Assembly: GCF_003992615.1 (NCBI RefSeq)
Contig: NZ_RZMY01000006.1
Location: 248,001-312,000 of the forward strand
Direction: 5' to 3'
Source: Flagellimonas beolgyonensis
Lineage (GTDB): Bacteria; Bacteroidota; Bacteroidia; Flavobacteriales; Flavobacteriaceae
Length of the DNA: 64,000 bases
The position numbers and the translations under genes were made by a program. The notes under the pieces are model-generated. The model was not told the origin of the DNA. It was given only the letters and a program-made list of their open reading frames with translations, and did no database searches. Shown piece by piece: positions 18,069 through 27,687 of this stretch. Positions within the stretch are counted from its first letter, which is position 1. The number at the start of each line of letters is the position of its first letter.

Positions 18069-19385
18069 TTACACCGCATCCGAAAGACTGGTGAACGTAA
18101 AGTCACGAATCTTCATATACGGTATCAAGTTACCATCCACTCGCACTTGTTGTCCGAGGGACTCCAAATTGTTCAACATGATGATCGGACTCTCATTGAA
18201 CCTAAAGTTCTTAATGGGATATTTGATCTGTCCGTTTTCAATATAAAACGTTCCATCCCTGGTCAAACCAGTATAGAGCAAGGTCTGTGGATCCACACTT
18301 CGGATATACCAAAAACGGGTCACCAAAATACCTTTTTTGGTACCGGCGATCATATCCTCAAGGCTTTCATCGCCACCTTCCATAATGCCATTGCTTGGGA
18401 AAGGAACAGGATCTACTCCTTTTTGTCCAGCCCAATAGCGGTCATAGGCCAAATTTTTAACCACGCCGTTCTCGATCCAATGGGTCTTCTTCAACGGCAT
18501 ACCTTCACCGTTCCAAGTGGAGGTAGGTACATCAGGATGCAATGGATCGGACCAAAGATTGACCCTTTCGTCCACTATCTTTTGTCCCAATTTATTGCCT
18601 CCATCCGGAGCGGACATAAAGCTTCGTCCCTCATCGGCAGAACGTGCGTTGAAGGAAAAAATCATGTTTCGCAACAAATCTGAAGCAGCCGCAGGTTCCA
18701 AGATCACAGTATATTTACCGGGCTCAATGGCACGGGCTTCCCGTGACATCACAGCCTTGTTTATGGCAACGTTGGAGGCCTCTGCCGCATCAAACTTATT
18801 GATATCATTGAAATCTCGCGTCACCCAACCGGAACCAGTACCATCGTTGGTACGCATGGTCACCGTAAAGTCCACATTGGTGGATTTGTTGTAGGCGAAC
18901 AATCCGTTGGAATTGATCATGGCGGAGAACGATTCCCCATCATTCAAGAACCCAGCAGCGGTAACGTCCTTGGCGGCCGCGGGCACAATACTCTTGCTGG
19001 CCACTTCGGCACGGTATTCAGGAGTCACTTTTGCCGTGGCTTCCTTGTACGTAATGGAGGCATCGTATTGCTGTGGGCCCAAAGGTGGCATGAATTCGGG
19101 ATTCTCCGGCGCTAATTTGGCCAACTCCTCTGCTCTGCCCACCACTTTTTCAAGGGAGGCATCATCAAATTCATCGATGGTCGCAGTTCCCACCTTTTTT
19201 CCATAACTGGCCTGTACCACCAAACTTTGGGTGGACTGGTATCCTGCCGTGGAAACCGTATTTCGTGCATACCTGATGTTTCCCCTATTACTTCCACTTA
19301 GGTTTATTTCACAGGCATCGGCTTTGGAAAAACTCAATGCTTTTTCCAAGATCTTTTTTGCTTCTTCTTCTGTATATATAGCCAT
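18069..19385 (-). CDS. tldE: TldE/PmbA-family metalloprotease partner
   Basis: The protein has 438 aa. It belongs to the TldD/PmbA family by its N-terminal region (YARNTVSTAGYQSTQSL) and C-terminal half (GKYTVILEPAAASDLL, SPIIMLNNLES), but lacks the HExxxH metal motif present in the adjacent TldD. In the known pair, TldE is the non-catalytic subunit of a heterodimeric protease that cleaves unfolded peptides. It is 27 bp downstream of tldD. Confidence 0.9.
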   Translation of the reverse strand: MAIYTEEEAKKILEKALSFSKADACEINLSGSNRGNIRYARNTVSTAGYQSTQSLVVQASYGKKVGTATIDEFDDASLEKVVGRAEELAKLAPENPEFMPPLGPQQYDASITYKEATAKVTPEYRAEVASKSIVPAAAKDVTAAGFLNDGESFSAMINSNGLFAYNKSTNVDFTVTMRTNDGTGSGWVTRDFNDINKFDAAEASNVAINKAVMSREARAIEPGKYTVILEPAAASDLLRNMIFSFNARSADEGRSFMSAPDGGNKLGQKIVDERVNLWSDPLHPDVPTSTWNGEGMPLKKTHWIENGVVKNLAYDRYWAGQKGVDPVPFPSNGIMEGGDESLEDMIAGTKKGILVTRFWYIRSVDPQTLLYTGLTRDGTFYIENGQIKYPIKNFRFNESPIIMLNNLESLGQQVRVDGNLIPYMKIRDFTFTSLSDAV

Positions 19386-19412
19386 TGTCTTCGTATTTAT
19401 AATGAATAAACC

Positions 19413-21053
19413 TTAAATGGTCCTACCTGTATTGATTACATTGATTCCATTGAACCTTGTCGTGGAGCTTCCGTGGGAAACCGCACTGATCTGTGAAGGT
19501 TGTCCTTTTCCGTCGAAGAAAGAACCGAACAATCGGTAATCGTCCTTATCACAGATTTTGGCACAGGAATTCCAGAACTCCTGGGTGTTCGATTGGTAGG
19601 CCACGTCTTCGAGCATACCCACTACTTCCCCATTTTTGATCTCGTAGAACATGGTTCCACCAAATTGGAAGTTGTAACGCTGTTGGTCAATCGAATACGA
19701 TCCACGGCCCAAAATGTAAATTCCTTTTTCCACATCCTTGATCATATCCTGCAAGGAATACTTTTCGGTTCCCGGCTCCAAGGATACGTTGGGCATACGT
19801 TGGAACTGGACATCTTCCCAGCTTTGGGCATAGCAACAACCATGGGATTCGTTTTGACCGATCATGTGTACTTGATCACGGATGGCCTCATAATTCACAA
19901 GGATACCGTTGCGGATCAAATCCCATTTTTTGGTCTTAACGCCTTCATCATCGTAACCCACGGCACCCAAAGATCCCTCTTGGGTCTTGTCGGCCACAAT
20001 ATTTACGATGTCGCTGCCATAATTGAATTTCTTGGTTTCCCATTTATCCAAGGTAGCGAAACTGGTTCCCGCGTAATTGGCTTCGTAACCCAGTACCCTA
20101 TCCAACTCCAAGGGGTGACCCACCGATTCGTGGATGGTCAAACCAAGGTGGTTGGGTTCCAGTACCAAGTCATATTTACCGGCCTCAACAGATTTAGCGG
20201 TCAGCTTCTGTTTGGCCTGGATGGCTGCCATGGTAGCGTCCTCCACAATATCATAGCTCTTTCTGTATAGCTTGATGCCCTCTGGACCTTCAAGTTTTTC
20301 AGAGGCCAAACCATCCATATACTCATAACCCATACCCATTGGGGCACTCATGGCCTGACGGGTCTTGAACTTGCCAGCGGCACGATCGATAGCTGTTACA
20401 TTGAAGGTGGGCCAAATTCGGTGAACGTCCTGATCGATATAAGATCCATCGGTAGACGCAAAATACTTTTGTTCATTGACCATGAAGAGGGCCGAATTCA
20501 CAAAATTGGCGCCATTATCAATGGCGGCCGCATTGGCACTCAACAACAAATCGACTTTTTCGGAAATGGGTACTTCCTTAAAATCTTTTTGGATGGGGGT
20601 TTTCCAAGAAACCTCTCCGTAAGCCTCCACAGGTGCCAACACAACTGGCTCCTTTTGAATCCTGGCATTGGCCTTGGCTATGGCCACCGCCTGTTGGGTT
20701 GCATTTTTGATTCCGTCTTCGGTAACATCATTGGTAGAGGCAAATCCCCATGTTCCGTTGGCGATTACCCGGATACCAATCCCAAAGGATTCGGTGTTCA
20801 CCACATTCTGGACTTTGTCCTCACGGGTGAAGACATATTGGTTCAAATAACGGCCAATTCGTGCATCCGCATAGGTAGCACCCAATGATTTTGCGGTGTT
20901 AAGGGCAACATCGGCCATTTTTTTCTTAAGTACAACATCCATGCCTGGTTCGAGGAGTGCTTCTGTCGGGATCTCATTTCCCAACATCAGGGAAGGCATC
21001 ATCAATGCCCCCGCTCCCAAACCGGCATACTGCACAAAGCTTCTTCTTTTCAT
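19413..21053 (-). CDS. tldD: TldD metalloprotease with N-terminal twin-Arg-type leader
   Basis: The protein has 546 aa. The zinc motif HESVGH (H308, E309, H313) and the following glycine-rich C-terminal half mark TldD. Unlike cytoplasmic E. coli TldD, the N-terminus MKRRSFVQYAGLGAGALMM looks like a Tat leader (RRSF then a hydrophobic stretch), so export is possible (inference). It is the first gene of the tldD-tldE pair, upstream of the Bat operon and in the same direction. Confidence 0.92.
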   Translation of the reverse strand: MKRRSFVQYAGLGAGALMMPSLMLGNEIPTEALLEPGMDVVLKKKMADVALNTAKSLGATYADARIGRYLNQYVFTREDKVQNVVNTESFGIGIRVIANGTWGFASTNDVTEDGIKNATQQAVAIAKANARIQKEPVVLAPVEAYGEVSWKTPIQKDFKEVPISEKVDLLLSANAAAIDNGANFVNSALFMVNEQKYFASTDGSYIDQDVHRIWPTFNVTAIDRAAGKFKTRQAMSAPMGMGYEYMDGLASEKLEGPEGIKLYRKSYDIVEDATMAAIQAKQKLTAKSVEAGKYDLVLEPNHLGLTIHESVGHPLELDRVLGYEANYAGTSFATLDKWETKKFNYGSDIVNIVADKTQEGSLGAVGYDDEGVKTKKWDLIRNGILVNYEAIRDQVHMIGQNESHGCCYAQSWEDVQFQRMPNVSLEPGTEKYSLQDMIKDVEKGIYILGRGSYSIDQQRYNFQFGGTMFYEIKNGEVVGMLEDVAYQSNTQEFWNSCAKICDKDDYRLFGSFFDGKGQPSQISAVSHGSSTTRFNGINVINTGRTI

Positions 21054-21392
21054 ATGTTTCGGTTATCTGATTTACTTGTTTTTTGATTGACGGTGCAGTT
21101 CATTGGCTTAAAAGTCACACCTTCAATTTTCAAGGGTTCCTAAAAATAAACAGTGCCCTTCAGGTTTTATGTTAATTTTAACCTAAAATCCCTGAACGAC
21201 TACTTAAATTCCCTAAACAACATCCTTCAATTATTGACCAAATGAAATCAAACCCCGATTTTTTCCACTAGGCCAGTGTATCAAATGTCCATAGCGTAAT
21301 TCCTCATCCAACAATGAGTTCGATCATTTGATTTGTATTGATTTTATGTATTTTGTTACAGATTCAATTATGTTGAAAATAGCAGAAATACC
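21054..21392. promoter_or_regulatory. Divergent intergenic region with a candidate racemase promoter
   Basis: This 339-bp gap lies between tldD and the racemase gene. A standard-looking promoter for the racemase is TTTG at 21327-21330, then 18 bp, then TATTTTG at 21349-21355. A GTTAA-TT-TTAAC palindrome lies near 21170. No FNR-type box or terminator was seen, in contrast to the stress island further on. The tldD promoter was not located. Confidence 0.4.
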
Positions 21393-22079
21393 ATGAAAAC
21401 CTTAGGAATGATTGGGGGCACGTCTTGGCACTCCACTATTGAATATTATCGTTTGATCAACCAATTGGCTGCAAAGGTGATTGGTGAACAGGCCAATCCA
21501 CCATTGATCATCCACAGCATCAATATCGAGTTGATGCGGGAACAAAACCGGGAAAAGATCAATGCAAAATACCTGGAGACTTCCTTGAAATTACAGGAAG
21601 TGGGTGCCGATGCCATCATCATCTGTGCCAATACCCCGCACATGGTGTACGATTTTGTGCAGCCCAAAATTGAAATTCCCATCCTCCATATCGCCGATGC
21701 TACCGGGAAAGCGGCAAAAAAAATAGGGCTGAAAAAATTGGGTCTTTTGGGAAACAAACCTACCATGACGGGCAACTTCATTCCCAAAGTGCTTTCGAAA
21801 AACTATCAAATTGAGACTATTATTCCGGATGAGAAGTATATTCCACAAGCGCATCAATATGTTTCCAAAGAACTGACCCAGGGCATCTTTTCGGAAGAAG
21901 CCAAATCCTTTTTTAAGGAGCAAATCAACTTATTGCAAGCCCGGGGCGCCGATGGTATTATTTTAGGTTGTACCGAACTGCCCTTGCTCTTTAAATCGGA
22001 TGATGTGAATATCCCCACTTTGGCCACGACCGATCTTCATGCACAAATGGGCGTCGACTTTATTTTTGACAAGTTGTAG
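21393..22079 (+). CDS. Aspartate/glutamate racemase family protein
   Basis: The protein has 228 aa, the usual length. It has the two catalytic-cysteine motifs CANTPH (C78) and GCTELP (C193) of PLP-independent Asp/Glu racemases, and MIGGTSW at the N-terminus. It probably interconverts L- and D-aspartate (or glutamate) in the cytoplasm; the actual substrate is not decided by sequence alone. It converges with the alcohol dehydrogenase gene, 2 bp between stops. Confidence 0.9.
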   Translation: MKTLGMIGGTSWHSTIEYYRLINQLAAKVIGEQANPPLIIHSINIELMREQNREKINAKYLETSLKLQEVGADAIIICANTPHMVYDFVQPKIEIPILHIADATGKAAKKIGLKKLGLLGNKPTMTGNFIPKVLSKNYQIETIIPDEKYIPQAHQYVSKELTQGIFSEEAKSFFKEQINLLQARGADGIILGCTELPLLFKSDDVNIPTLATTDLHAQMGVDFIFDKL

Positions 22080-22081
22080 CT

Positions 22082-23125
22082 TTAGTTGAAGGTATCCACC
22101 ACCAATACTCCTCTGTTCTTGAAACTGTCCATAATGGGCAATTCAGAACAAATGTCTTCCAAGGAAATGGTCCGCTCCACCAATTTTTCAGGTTGGAGTT
22201 TTCCTTCTTGGATCATTTGAAGGAGCGCTTCGTATCTAAACGCTTGCATGCCGTGACTGCCGATAATTTCCAGTTCATTGGCCAACACCTTGTCCATAGG
22301 AACCTTTGGGTGTTGATGGTCACCTGTCATGAGACCGACCTGGACATGTTTACCCCGTTTTCTGAGGTTGGCAATGGAATTGAAACAGGTGGCCTGACTG
22401 CCCAATGCATCCAAGGACACGTGTGCACCACCATTGGTGAGCTCTCGAACCTGCCCAACCACATCTTTGGATGAAGCGGCATTAATGGTCGCCATGGCTC
22501 CCAAATCCGAAGCCATTTTAAGGGTTTCATCATTGATGTCCACCGCAATCACCTGAGCTCCCTGGGCATTGGCAATCATAATCGCGGACAAACCCACACC
22601 CCCACAACCGTGCACGGCTACAAATTGACCCCCTTGTACCATTCCCTGATCTACCACGGCCCTAAAAGAAGTTACAAACCGACATCCCAAAATCGCAGCG
22701 GCCACATCGCTGATAGCATCGGGAAGCTTGACCAAATTGATATCGGCATGATCCAAGGCCACATATTCGGCAAAGGAGCCCCAATGTGTAAAACCCGGTT
22801 GGGTTTGATGGTCACAGACCTGATGGTTGCCCGAATGGCATTGTGGGCAGGTCCCACAGCCACATACAAAAGGAACGGTGACCCGATCGCCTACTTTAAA
22901 ATTTTTGACATCTTTGCCCACAGCGGCCACAATGCCCGCGAGTTCATGCCCGGGCACATGTGGAAGTTCGATATCTGGGTCATGACCCATCCAACCATGC
23001 CAATCGCTTCGGCAAAGTCCGGTTGCTGTTACCTGTACAACCACACCATGGCTTTTTGGGATCGGGTCGGCCACATTTTGTACTGTTACCGGACCTTGAA
23101 ATTTTTCATACACAATTGCACGCAT
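22082..23125 (-). CDS. Zinc-dependent alcohol dehydrogenase
   Basis: The protein has 347 aa of the medium-chain dehydrogenase family. Catalytic zinc ligands are C38, H60-E61 and C148. Structural zinc cysteines are C90, C93, C96 and C104. The GCGGVGLSA segment is the nucleotide-binding loop. It oxidises an alcohol or reduces an aldehyde with NAD(P). It is a single gene. The divergent region of about 200 bp leads to cls. Confidence 0.93.
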   Translation of the reverse strand: MRAIVYEKFQGPVTVQNVADPIPKSHGVVVQVTATGLCRSDWHGWMGHDPDIELPHVPGHELAGIVAAVGKDVKNFKVGDRVTVPFVCGCGTCPQCHSGNHQVCDHQTQPGFTHWGSFAEYVALDHADINLVKLPDAISDVAAAILGCRFVTSFRAVVDQGMVQGGQFVAVHGCGGVGLSAIMIANAQGAQVIAVDINDETLKMASDLGAMATINAASSKDVVGQVRELTNGGAHVSLDALGSQATCFNSIANLRKRGKHVQVGLMTGDHQHPKVPMDKVLANELEIIGSHGMQAFRYEALLQMIQEGKLQPEKLVERTISLEDICSELPIMDSFKNRGVLVVDTFN

Positions 23126-23256
23126 CGGCCTGAGGGATTTAAAGTTTAAATGTACTATGAAATATAGAAGTTCCAGTCAAAAATATATCAACTGCAAAGC
23201 AACACCTGACTTTCTTTTTCTTTTCAACAATACCATAATTACACGAAGAGGTCTAT

Positions 23257-23299
23257 GGATTTATGTCATAATTTCTAAAAACGAAGTATCCTATCTTTG
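23257..23299 (+). promoter_or_regulatory. Degenerate FNR-box promoter of cls
   Basis: GGATTTATGTCA (23257-23268) departs from TGAYNNNNRTCA only at the first base. The perfect -7 element TATCTTTG (23292-23299) has its centre exactly 33 bp away and lies 23 bp before the start of cls. The -7 element is convincing; the box is a weaker member of the set. Confidence 0.5.
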
Positions 23300-23321
23300 T
23301 TAAAATGTCAAAGTAAAAAAG

Positions 23322-24728
23322 ATGGTCATACCCATAATTATCGCCATTTACATTTTGATTGCCTTGATCATGGTGGTGAGCCTGTTATTGAACGGTGTAC
23401 GGCCCAGTAAAACATTGGCTTGGCTTTTGGCCATTTTTACGATTCCAGTAGGTGGTGTTTTGCTCTATTTACTCTTTGGAAGAAACCGCAGAAAAAGCAA
23501 GTTGTTTTCCCAAAAACTCAAGTTCAGTTTCCGCGATGCATTGAACTATGCGTCCTGCAGGCCAGAACTTACCCAAAACAAACGAAAAATAGCCCGATTG
23601 ATCACCAACACGGCCAAGTGTCCTGTTACCTGCGCCAACAACCTCACTCTGTTGAAGGATGGTAAGATCACTTTTGAGAGCATATTTCAGGCGTTGGAAG
23701 CTGCCGAAGATCACATTCATCTCCAATACTATATTTTCGAAGAGGGTGTTTTGGCCGATAAATTGCTCAAGATTTTTGAACGGAAAATTGCCGAGAACGT
23801 AACCATTCGGTTGTTGTATGATGGCATTGGCAGTTATTCCTTGAGCAGGAAGTATTTGAAATCCCTTAAAAAAATGGGGGTCGAAACTGCACAATTTCTC
23901 CCCTTTCGATTTGGTCGGTTCCTCTCTTCGCTCAACTATAGAAACCACAGAAAGATCATTGTGGTGGACAACAAAGTGGGTTTTACAGGCGGTATCAATA
24001 TTTCCGACAAATACCTAAAGGGAGATCCCTCTTTGGGCAAATGGCACGATACCCATTTAAAGGTAGAAGGTGAGGCCGTGGATTTTCTGAACCGAACCTT
24101 CATTATCGACTGGTATTTGGCCAGCGGGAAGGAAGTGGATATCTCTTCCTTCAACATTACCATGGATGAAGGACCAAAAACAGCCCTTCAAATTGTCCCC
24201 AGCGGCCCCGATGATGATTTCGACGTAATGGAGCAGGTCTATTTTTCCATCATCAACAGTGCGGAAAAGTATCTGTACATCGTGAACCCCTACATTATCC
24301 CCAACCATGCCATTTTACAGGGATTGGTCACAGCCGCCTTAAGTGGGGTGGACGTGCGTTTGTTGATGTCCACTACTACTGACATTAAACTGGTGGACTG
24401 GTGTGTTCGGGCCTATTATGAAAGCTATTTAAAGGCTGGGATAAAGATTTATTTGCACCCAGAAGGTTTCCTGCACAGCAAGGTAATGTTATGCGATGAT
24501 GAAATCGCGAGCATTGGCACGGCCAACCTCGATAATAGAAGTCTGCAGCAAAATTATGAGGCCCAAGCTTTTGTGTACGATCAACAGCTGTGCCAACAGA
24601 TGAAATCGGATTTTTTGGAGGATTGCGCCAAATCTAAAATGCTCGCCGATTATGAGCAATTCAAACAAAGGCCCTGGACCAATAAGCTGATCGAAGGGTT
24701 TGCCAAGTTGTTGAGTCCTTTGTTATGA
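23322..24728 (+). CDS. cls: Cardiolipin synthase (phospholipase D superfamily)
   Basis: The protein has 468 aa. Two N-terminal membrane helices (about 3-24 and 32-52) precede two HKD motifs: H209-K211-D216 in NHRKIIVVDNKVG and H385-K387-D392 in LHSKVMLCDDE. It condenses phosphatidylglycerol into cardiolipin at the inner membrane. Its 3' end overlaps the convergent lactate dehydrogenase gene by 6 bp. Confidence 0.95.
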   Translation: MVIPIIIAIYILIALIMVVSLLLNGVRPSKTLAWLLAIFTIPVGGVLLYLLFGRNRRKSKLFSQKLKFSFRDALNYASCRPELTQNKRKIARLITNTAKCPVTCANNLTLLKDGKITFESIFQALEAAEDHIHLQYYIFEEGVLADKLLKIFERKIAENVTIRLLYDGIGSYSLSRKYLKSLKKMGVETAQFLPFRFGRFLSSLNYRNHRKIIVVDNKVGFTGGINISDKYLKGDPSLGKWHDTHLKVEGEAVDFLNRTFIIDWYLASGKEVDISSFNITMDEGPKTALQIVPSGPDDDFDVMEQVYFSIINSAEKYLYIVNPYIIPNHAILQGLVTAALSGVDVRLLMSTTTDIKLVDWCVRAYYESYLKAGIKIYLHPEGFLHSKVMLCDDEIASIGTANLDNRSLQQNYEAQAFVYDQQLCQQMKSDFLEDCAKSKMLADYEQFKQRPWTNKLIEGFAKLLSPLL

Positions 24729-25730
24729 CACAAAGGTTTCATAACCCAACTCGTTTTTGCAACTTCTCCCCTCTTCCCAACAATCAATGTTATCGATTGT
24801 GGTATTCGCTATTCGCTCCAAGGCCTCATGTGTTGCGAATGCCTGGTGTGGTGTCAAAAGCACATTGGGCATTGCTAAAAGTTCTATCAACAGTTCGTCT
24901 TTGATGCCATTTTGGCTAAGATCTTTAAAGTATATGCCCCTTTCAAATTCGTAAACGTCAGCAGCATAGCCTTGTATTTGACCATTTCTCAATACTTTTA
25001 GAAGGTCTTTCGTTTTTACGATCGCCCCTCTTGCCGTGTTGATGAGAAATGCATTTTTCTTTAATAAACCTAAAAGTTCCGCATTGAAAATATGGTGGGT
25101 CTCGTGCGTCAAAGGCACATTGATACTGATGATATCTGATTGTTTGCACATCTCCTTCAAGGGAAGATATTCCACGTCGTAGTGGCTTTCCAAATAATGG
25201 TTCCGCATTAGATCGTTGGCCAGAACACGACATCCAAAAGCATGGAAAACCTTTACCAAAATGGAACCAATTTTACCGGTGCCAAAAATACCCACTGTTT
25301 TACCATAGAGATCAAATCCCACCAAATCATCAATCAAAAAATTGTACTGGTTTACTTGGGCATTGGCCTGTACCAATTTTCGGTTCAGGGCCAATAAAAG
25401 GCCGACAGTATGCTCCGCAATACCATGTGGGGAGTATTCTGGGGCATAGGCCACCTTAAGCCCAATGCGCTTGGCAGACTTGATACTGACATTGTTGTAG
25501 CCGGTAGATCTTAAGGCAAGATACTTAACTCCCAATTCCCTTAAGATTTCGAGTACCACCAAAGAGGCATCGTCGTTCGAGAAAATGGAAACAGCATCGT
25601 ACCCCGCGGCCATCACAGCCGTGGTGGCATCGAGTGCCTCGGGCACAAATCTGAGTTTGTGCCTGTTTCCATTGGCCTTCTTGAGATAGTCAATCTCAAA
25701 GTCCTTCGCGCTGTAAACCAGTACTTTCAT
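24723..25730 (-). CDS. ldhA: D-lactate dehydrogenase-type 2-hydroxyacid dehydrogenase
   Basis: The protein has 335 aa. The NAD-binding loop is GIFGTGKIGS (about 149-158). The catalytic set comprises INTARGAIV (Arg), ADVYEFERG and TPHQAFATHE (His). The overall sequence is closest in feel to fermentative D-lactate dehydrogenases (RSTGYNNV, SPHGIAEHTVGLLLALNR). It reduces pyruvate to D-lactate with NADH. It is last in a run of minus-strand stress genes, 23 bp after the coiled-coil gene, and a fermentative role would suit a low-oxygen programme (inference). Confidence 0.85.
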   Translation of the reverse strand: MKVLVYSAKDFEIDYLKKANGNRHKLRFVPEALDATTAVMAAGYDAVSIFSNDDASLVVLEILRELGVKYLALRSTGYNNVSIKSAKRIGLKVAYAPEYSPHGIAEHTVGLLLALNRKLVQANAQVNQYNFLIDDLVGFDLYGKTVGIFGTGKIGSILVKVFHAFGCRVLANDLMRNHYLESHYDVEYLPLKEMCKQSDIISINVPLTHETHHIFNAELLGLLKKNAFLINTARGAIVKTKDLLKVLRNGQIQGYAADVYEFERGIYFKDLSQNGIKDELLIELLAMPNVLLTPHQAFATHEALERIANTTIDNIDCWEEGRSCKNELGYETFVS

Positions 25731-25753
25731 TTTAGCATTACTTCTAATAGAAA

Positions 25754-26197
25754 CTAATTGAGTAATCTCTTTTGTTTTTTTCGTTTAATGACCTGCGAAA
25801 TGATGTCAAATATTTTGGTCTTTGCCTCCCTATATTTTTCAAAGTAACGGCCCAGTTCCTTTTCAAGGTCTGCATGGGTATCCAAATAGGCATTTTCCAT
25901 TCTATTTTGGTTCACTTCGTCGACCATGATCTGCAACTGATTTTCATGCAACCGGACCTTCTTCAACATGTCCTCAACTTCCTTTTCCGATTTGTTCAAG
26001 GTTTCGACCACAGGTTGCACAATGTTGAACATATCCGAATCAATGATATCCAGCGTATAATCCTTCACCATATCGTTCAAGAAGTCCTGTTCATCTTTGG
26101 AGAAATTGAGCTCGGACATCCATTTCTTGGATTCTTCGTGAAGCTCTTCGGGACTTAGCCATTCCCGAAAAGTGCCCTTGTGCGTTTTTGTTTTCAT
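25754..26197 (-). CDS. Coiled-coil protein, member A of a local paralogue family
   Basis: The protein has 147 aa, helical throughout, highly charged, with no signal peptide or known domain. Residues 27-60 (WMSELNFSKDEQDFLNDM) align with the N-terminal W-x-L-F-E pattern of the proteins at 26765 and 55706, followed by a long coiled coil with a LHENQL element and a basic tail KRKKQKR. Function unknown. It sits between Hsp20 and ldhA. Confidence 0.7.
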   Translation of the reverse strand: MKTKTHKGTFREWLSPEELHEESKKWMSELNFSKDEQDFLNDMVKDYTLDIIDSDMFNIVQPVVETLNKSEKEVEDMLKKVRLHENQLQIMVDEVNQNRMENAYLDTHADLEKELGRYFEKYREAKTKIFDIISQVIKRKKQKRLLN

Positions 26198-26211
26198 AGC
26201 TACTGCATTTG

Positions 26212-26242
26212 TGTGCGGCAGGTGGCTGCCATCTGCCGCACA
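26212..26242 (-). terminator. Hairpin downstream of Hsp20
   Basis: A 10-bp perfect stem TGTGCGGCAG (26212-26221) and CTGCCGCACA (26233-26242) with an 11-nt loop lies just after the hsp20 stop. No strong T tract follows on the minus strand, so it may only attenuate or protect the mRNA 3' end. Confidence 0.55.
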
Positions 26243-26247
26243 ATTTT

Positions 26248-26688
26248 TTAAACTACTTCGATCACCTTTTTCTTGTTCTCCTTGGCTTCTTCCATTTTTA
26301 ATAGGTTCAGCTTAAGGATGCCATTTTTGTAGACCGCTTTTACTTCTTTGGTGCGATCTACTGTGTTGGGCAATTGTACAGTGCGGGTAAACGCACTGTA
26401 ATTGAACTCCCTTCGGGTGTAGTTTTCGTCTTCCTCGGTCTCCTCTTTGCTCTTATGGGCAGAAACCTCCAAGACATCATCCTTCATGGTGATATCGAAA
26501 TCTTTTTTGTCGAACCCTGGGGCCGCAAATTCGATTTCAAAATCCTTGTCGTGTTCTTTTACGTTCATGCTGGGATGGGATTTTTCCAAATTGAAAAAAT
26601 CATCATCCACGAACAGTTCGCGATTAAAGAAATCGGTCAAGCTTTCATTCCATGGGAATCGCTTTTTGTTCAACTTAACAAGTGACAT
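26248..26688 (-). CDS. Hsp20/alpha-crystallin small heat-shock protein
   Basis: The protein has 146 aa from ATG 26688 (MSLVKLNKK); a TTG two codons upstream is less likely. The alpha-crystallin domain covers about residues 40-135 with NVKEHDKDFEIEFAAPGF, FTRTVQLP and YKNGILKLNL. It is a cytoplasmic holdase that binds unfolding proteins. It probably belongs to the transcript beginning at the coiled-coil gene with the FNR box at 27228; a short TTGGCGA/TCGCCAA inverted repeat (26729-26754) lies between them. Confidence 0.95.
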   Translation of the reverse strand: MSLVKLNKKRFPWNESLTDFFNRELFVDDDFFNLEKSHPSMNVKEHDKDFEIEFAAPGFDKKDFDITMKDDVLEVSAHKSKEETEEDENYTRREFNYSAFTRTVQLPNTVDRTKEVKAVYKNGILKLNLLKMEEAKENKKKVIEVV

Positions 26689-26764
26689 AACCAATATGTT
26701 TTTTAATTAATACTATAGTGCTCTCGTGTTGGCGAAGCTATTTTACATCGCCAATCGCTTGGGG

Positions 26765-27169
26765 TCAATTCAACGGTTTTTTCCGTTTTAATACGGAACC
26801 TGCATAGTGGTACACTTCACCCTTGAGCTTAAGATAGTCCTCAAGGTATTTGTGCATCAATGTTTCCAGGTCCCTGTGCTTTTCATGGTAACCTGTATCG
26901 TGGTTGTGTGGGGTGCATTCCACAATACCACCTAAATGTCTTTCGTGCTCCTTAATGGTCTCGAGCAAATTGTCCTTTTCCTTTTTGGACTGCTCAAATC
27001 CCTGCTTAAAATGTTCCAATTTCTCGAACAGGTTGGGCGTTCGGGGTTCAAAAACATAGGAGTTGAGCAACTTTTCAATAAAGGCCATCTCATCGTTGAT
27101 AAAATGAAGATAGGATCGCCATTTTAGCAACCTATCGTGCATTTCCCCTATTTTTTTCTCCTTGATCAT
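26765..27169 (-). CDS. Coiled-coil protein, member B of a local paralogue family
   Basis: The protein has 134 aa, helical and charged. The segment LFEKLEHFKQGFE...ETIKEHERHLGG (about residues 48-80) matches VLEKLEHYQNEF...ETIEEHETNIAG of the protein at 55706 almost position by position. Histidines cluster in PHNHDTGYHEKH (about 86-97). No known family. It is first behind an FNR-box promoter and is followed by hsp20, which suggests a protein-protection or stress role (inference). Confidence 0.7.
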   Translation of the reverse strand: MIKEKKIGEMHDRLLKWRSYLHFINDEMAFIEKLLNSYVFEPRTPNLFEKLEHFKQGFEQSKKEKDNLLETIKEHERHLGGIVECTPHNHDTGYHEKHRDLETLMHKYLEDYLKLKGEVYHYAGSVLKRKKPLN

Positions 27170-27196
27170 GATAATGCCTTTAGTACAGGGCAGCTT

Positions 27197-27239
27197 CTAA
27201 ATTACGATGGGAAACAATCTTTGGCAATGATTTAAATCA
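27197..27239 (-). promoter_or_regulatory. FNR-box promoter of the coiled-coil/hsp20 unit
   Basis: Perfect palindrome TGATTTAAATCA (27228-27239). The -7 element TAATTTAG on the minus strand (27197-27204; 7 of 8) has its centre exactly 33 bp downstream. The ATG is at 27169. Confidence 0.8.
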
Positions 27240-27253
27240 GCTTCAAAAATGGT

Positions 27254-27673
27254 TCATTGGTACCTGGCATCAATACCGAAAGCCTCCTTGACCAATACTT
27301 TGATTTGATTATCGGTCTGACTATCGGCTTTTTCAACCGCAATGACCTTAGCAGCCAGTTCAGGATAATTTTCGTCCAGTTCGGCCTTGAACTTCTCCGG
27401 TGCTTCCGCAGGCCCGAACAGCGCCAATTGATCTGCATCTTCAACGGCTTCTGCCAATTTGTCGAAGTATCTTTTAAGCTGGTGTTTTTCACGCTCCAAA
27501 TATTTGCTATCGTGCACCACTTGTTGTGGGCCCCATCTTGTTTTGGAACGGGAGCCGCCTTTGGGGTTAAAGAATTCCAATTCGGAAGGAATACGTTCCA
27601 TTTTGTCCGCTCCGTCCTGCAAGACAACCACAAGGGCCTCTTGCTTATCCAACCAAATTCCTATCTGTTTCAT
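27254..27673 (-). CDS. Small protein resembling bacterial eRF1-domain proteins
   Basis: The protein has 139 aa. The N-terminus KQIGIWLDKQEALVVVL is an RNase H-like first strand pair as in the archaeal/bacterial eRF1-domain group and is followed by a basic loop (KGGSRSKTRWGPQQ). The middle contains ALFGPAEAPEKFKAEL, a helix and strand element also seen in those proteins. The assignment to that fold is my inference; the function is unknown. It lies 14 bp downstream of a usp gene and is probably transcribed with it. Confidence 0.5.
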   Translation of the reverse strand: MKQIGIWLDKQEALVVVLQDGADKMERIPSELEFFNPKGGSRSKTRWGPQQVVHDSKYLEREKHQLKRYFDKLAEAVEDADQLALFGPAEAPEKFKAELDENYPELAAKVIAVEKADSQTDNQIKVLVKEAFGIDARYQ

Positions 27674-27687
27674 CTTACTATAATTTT

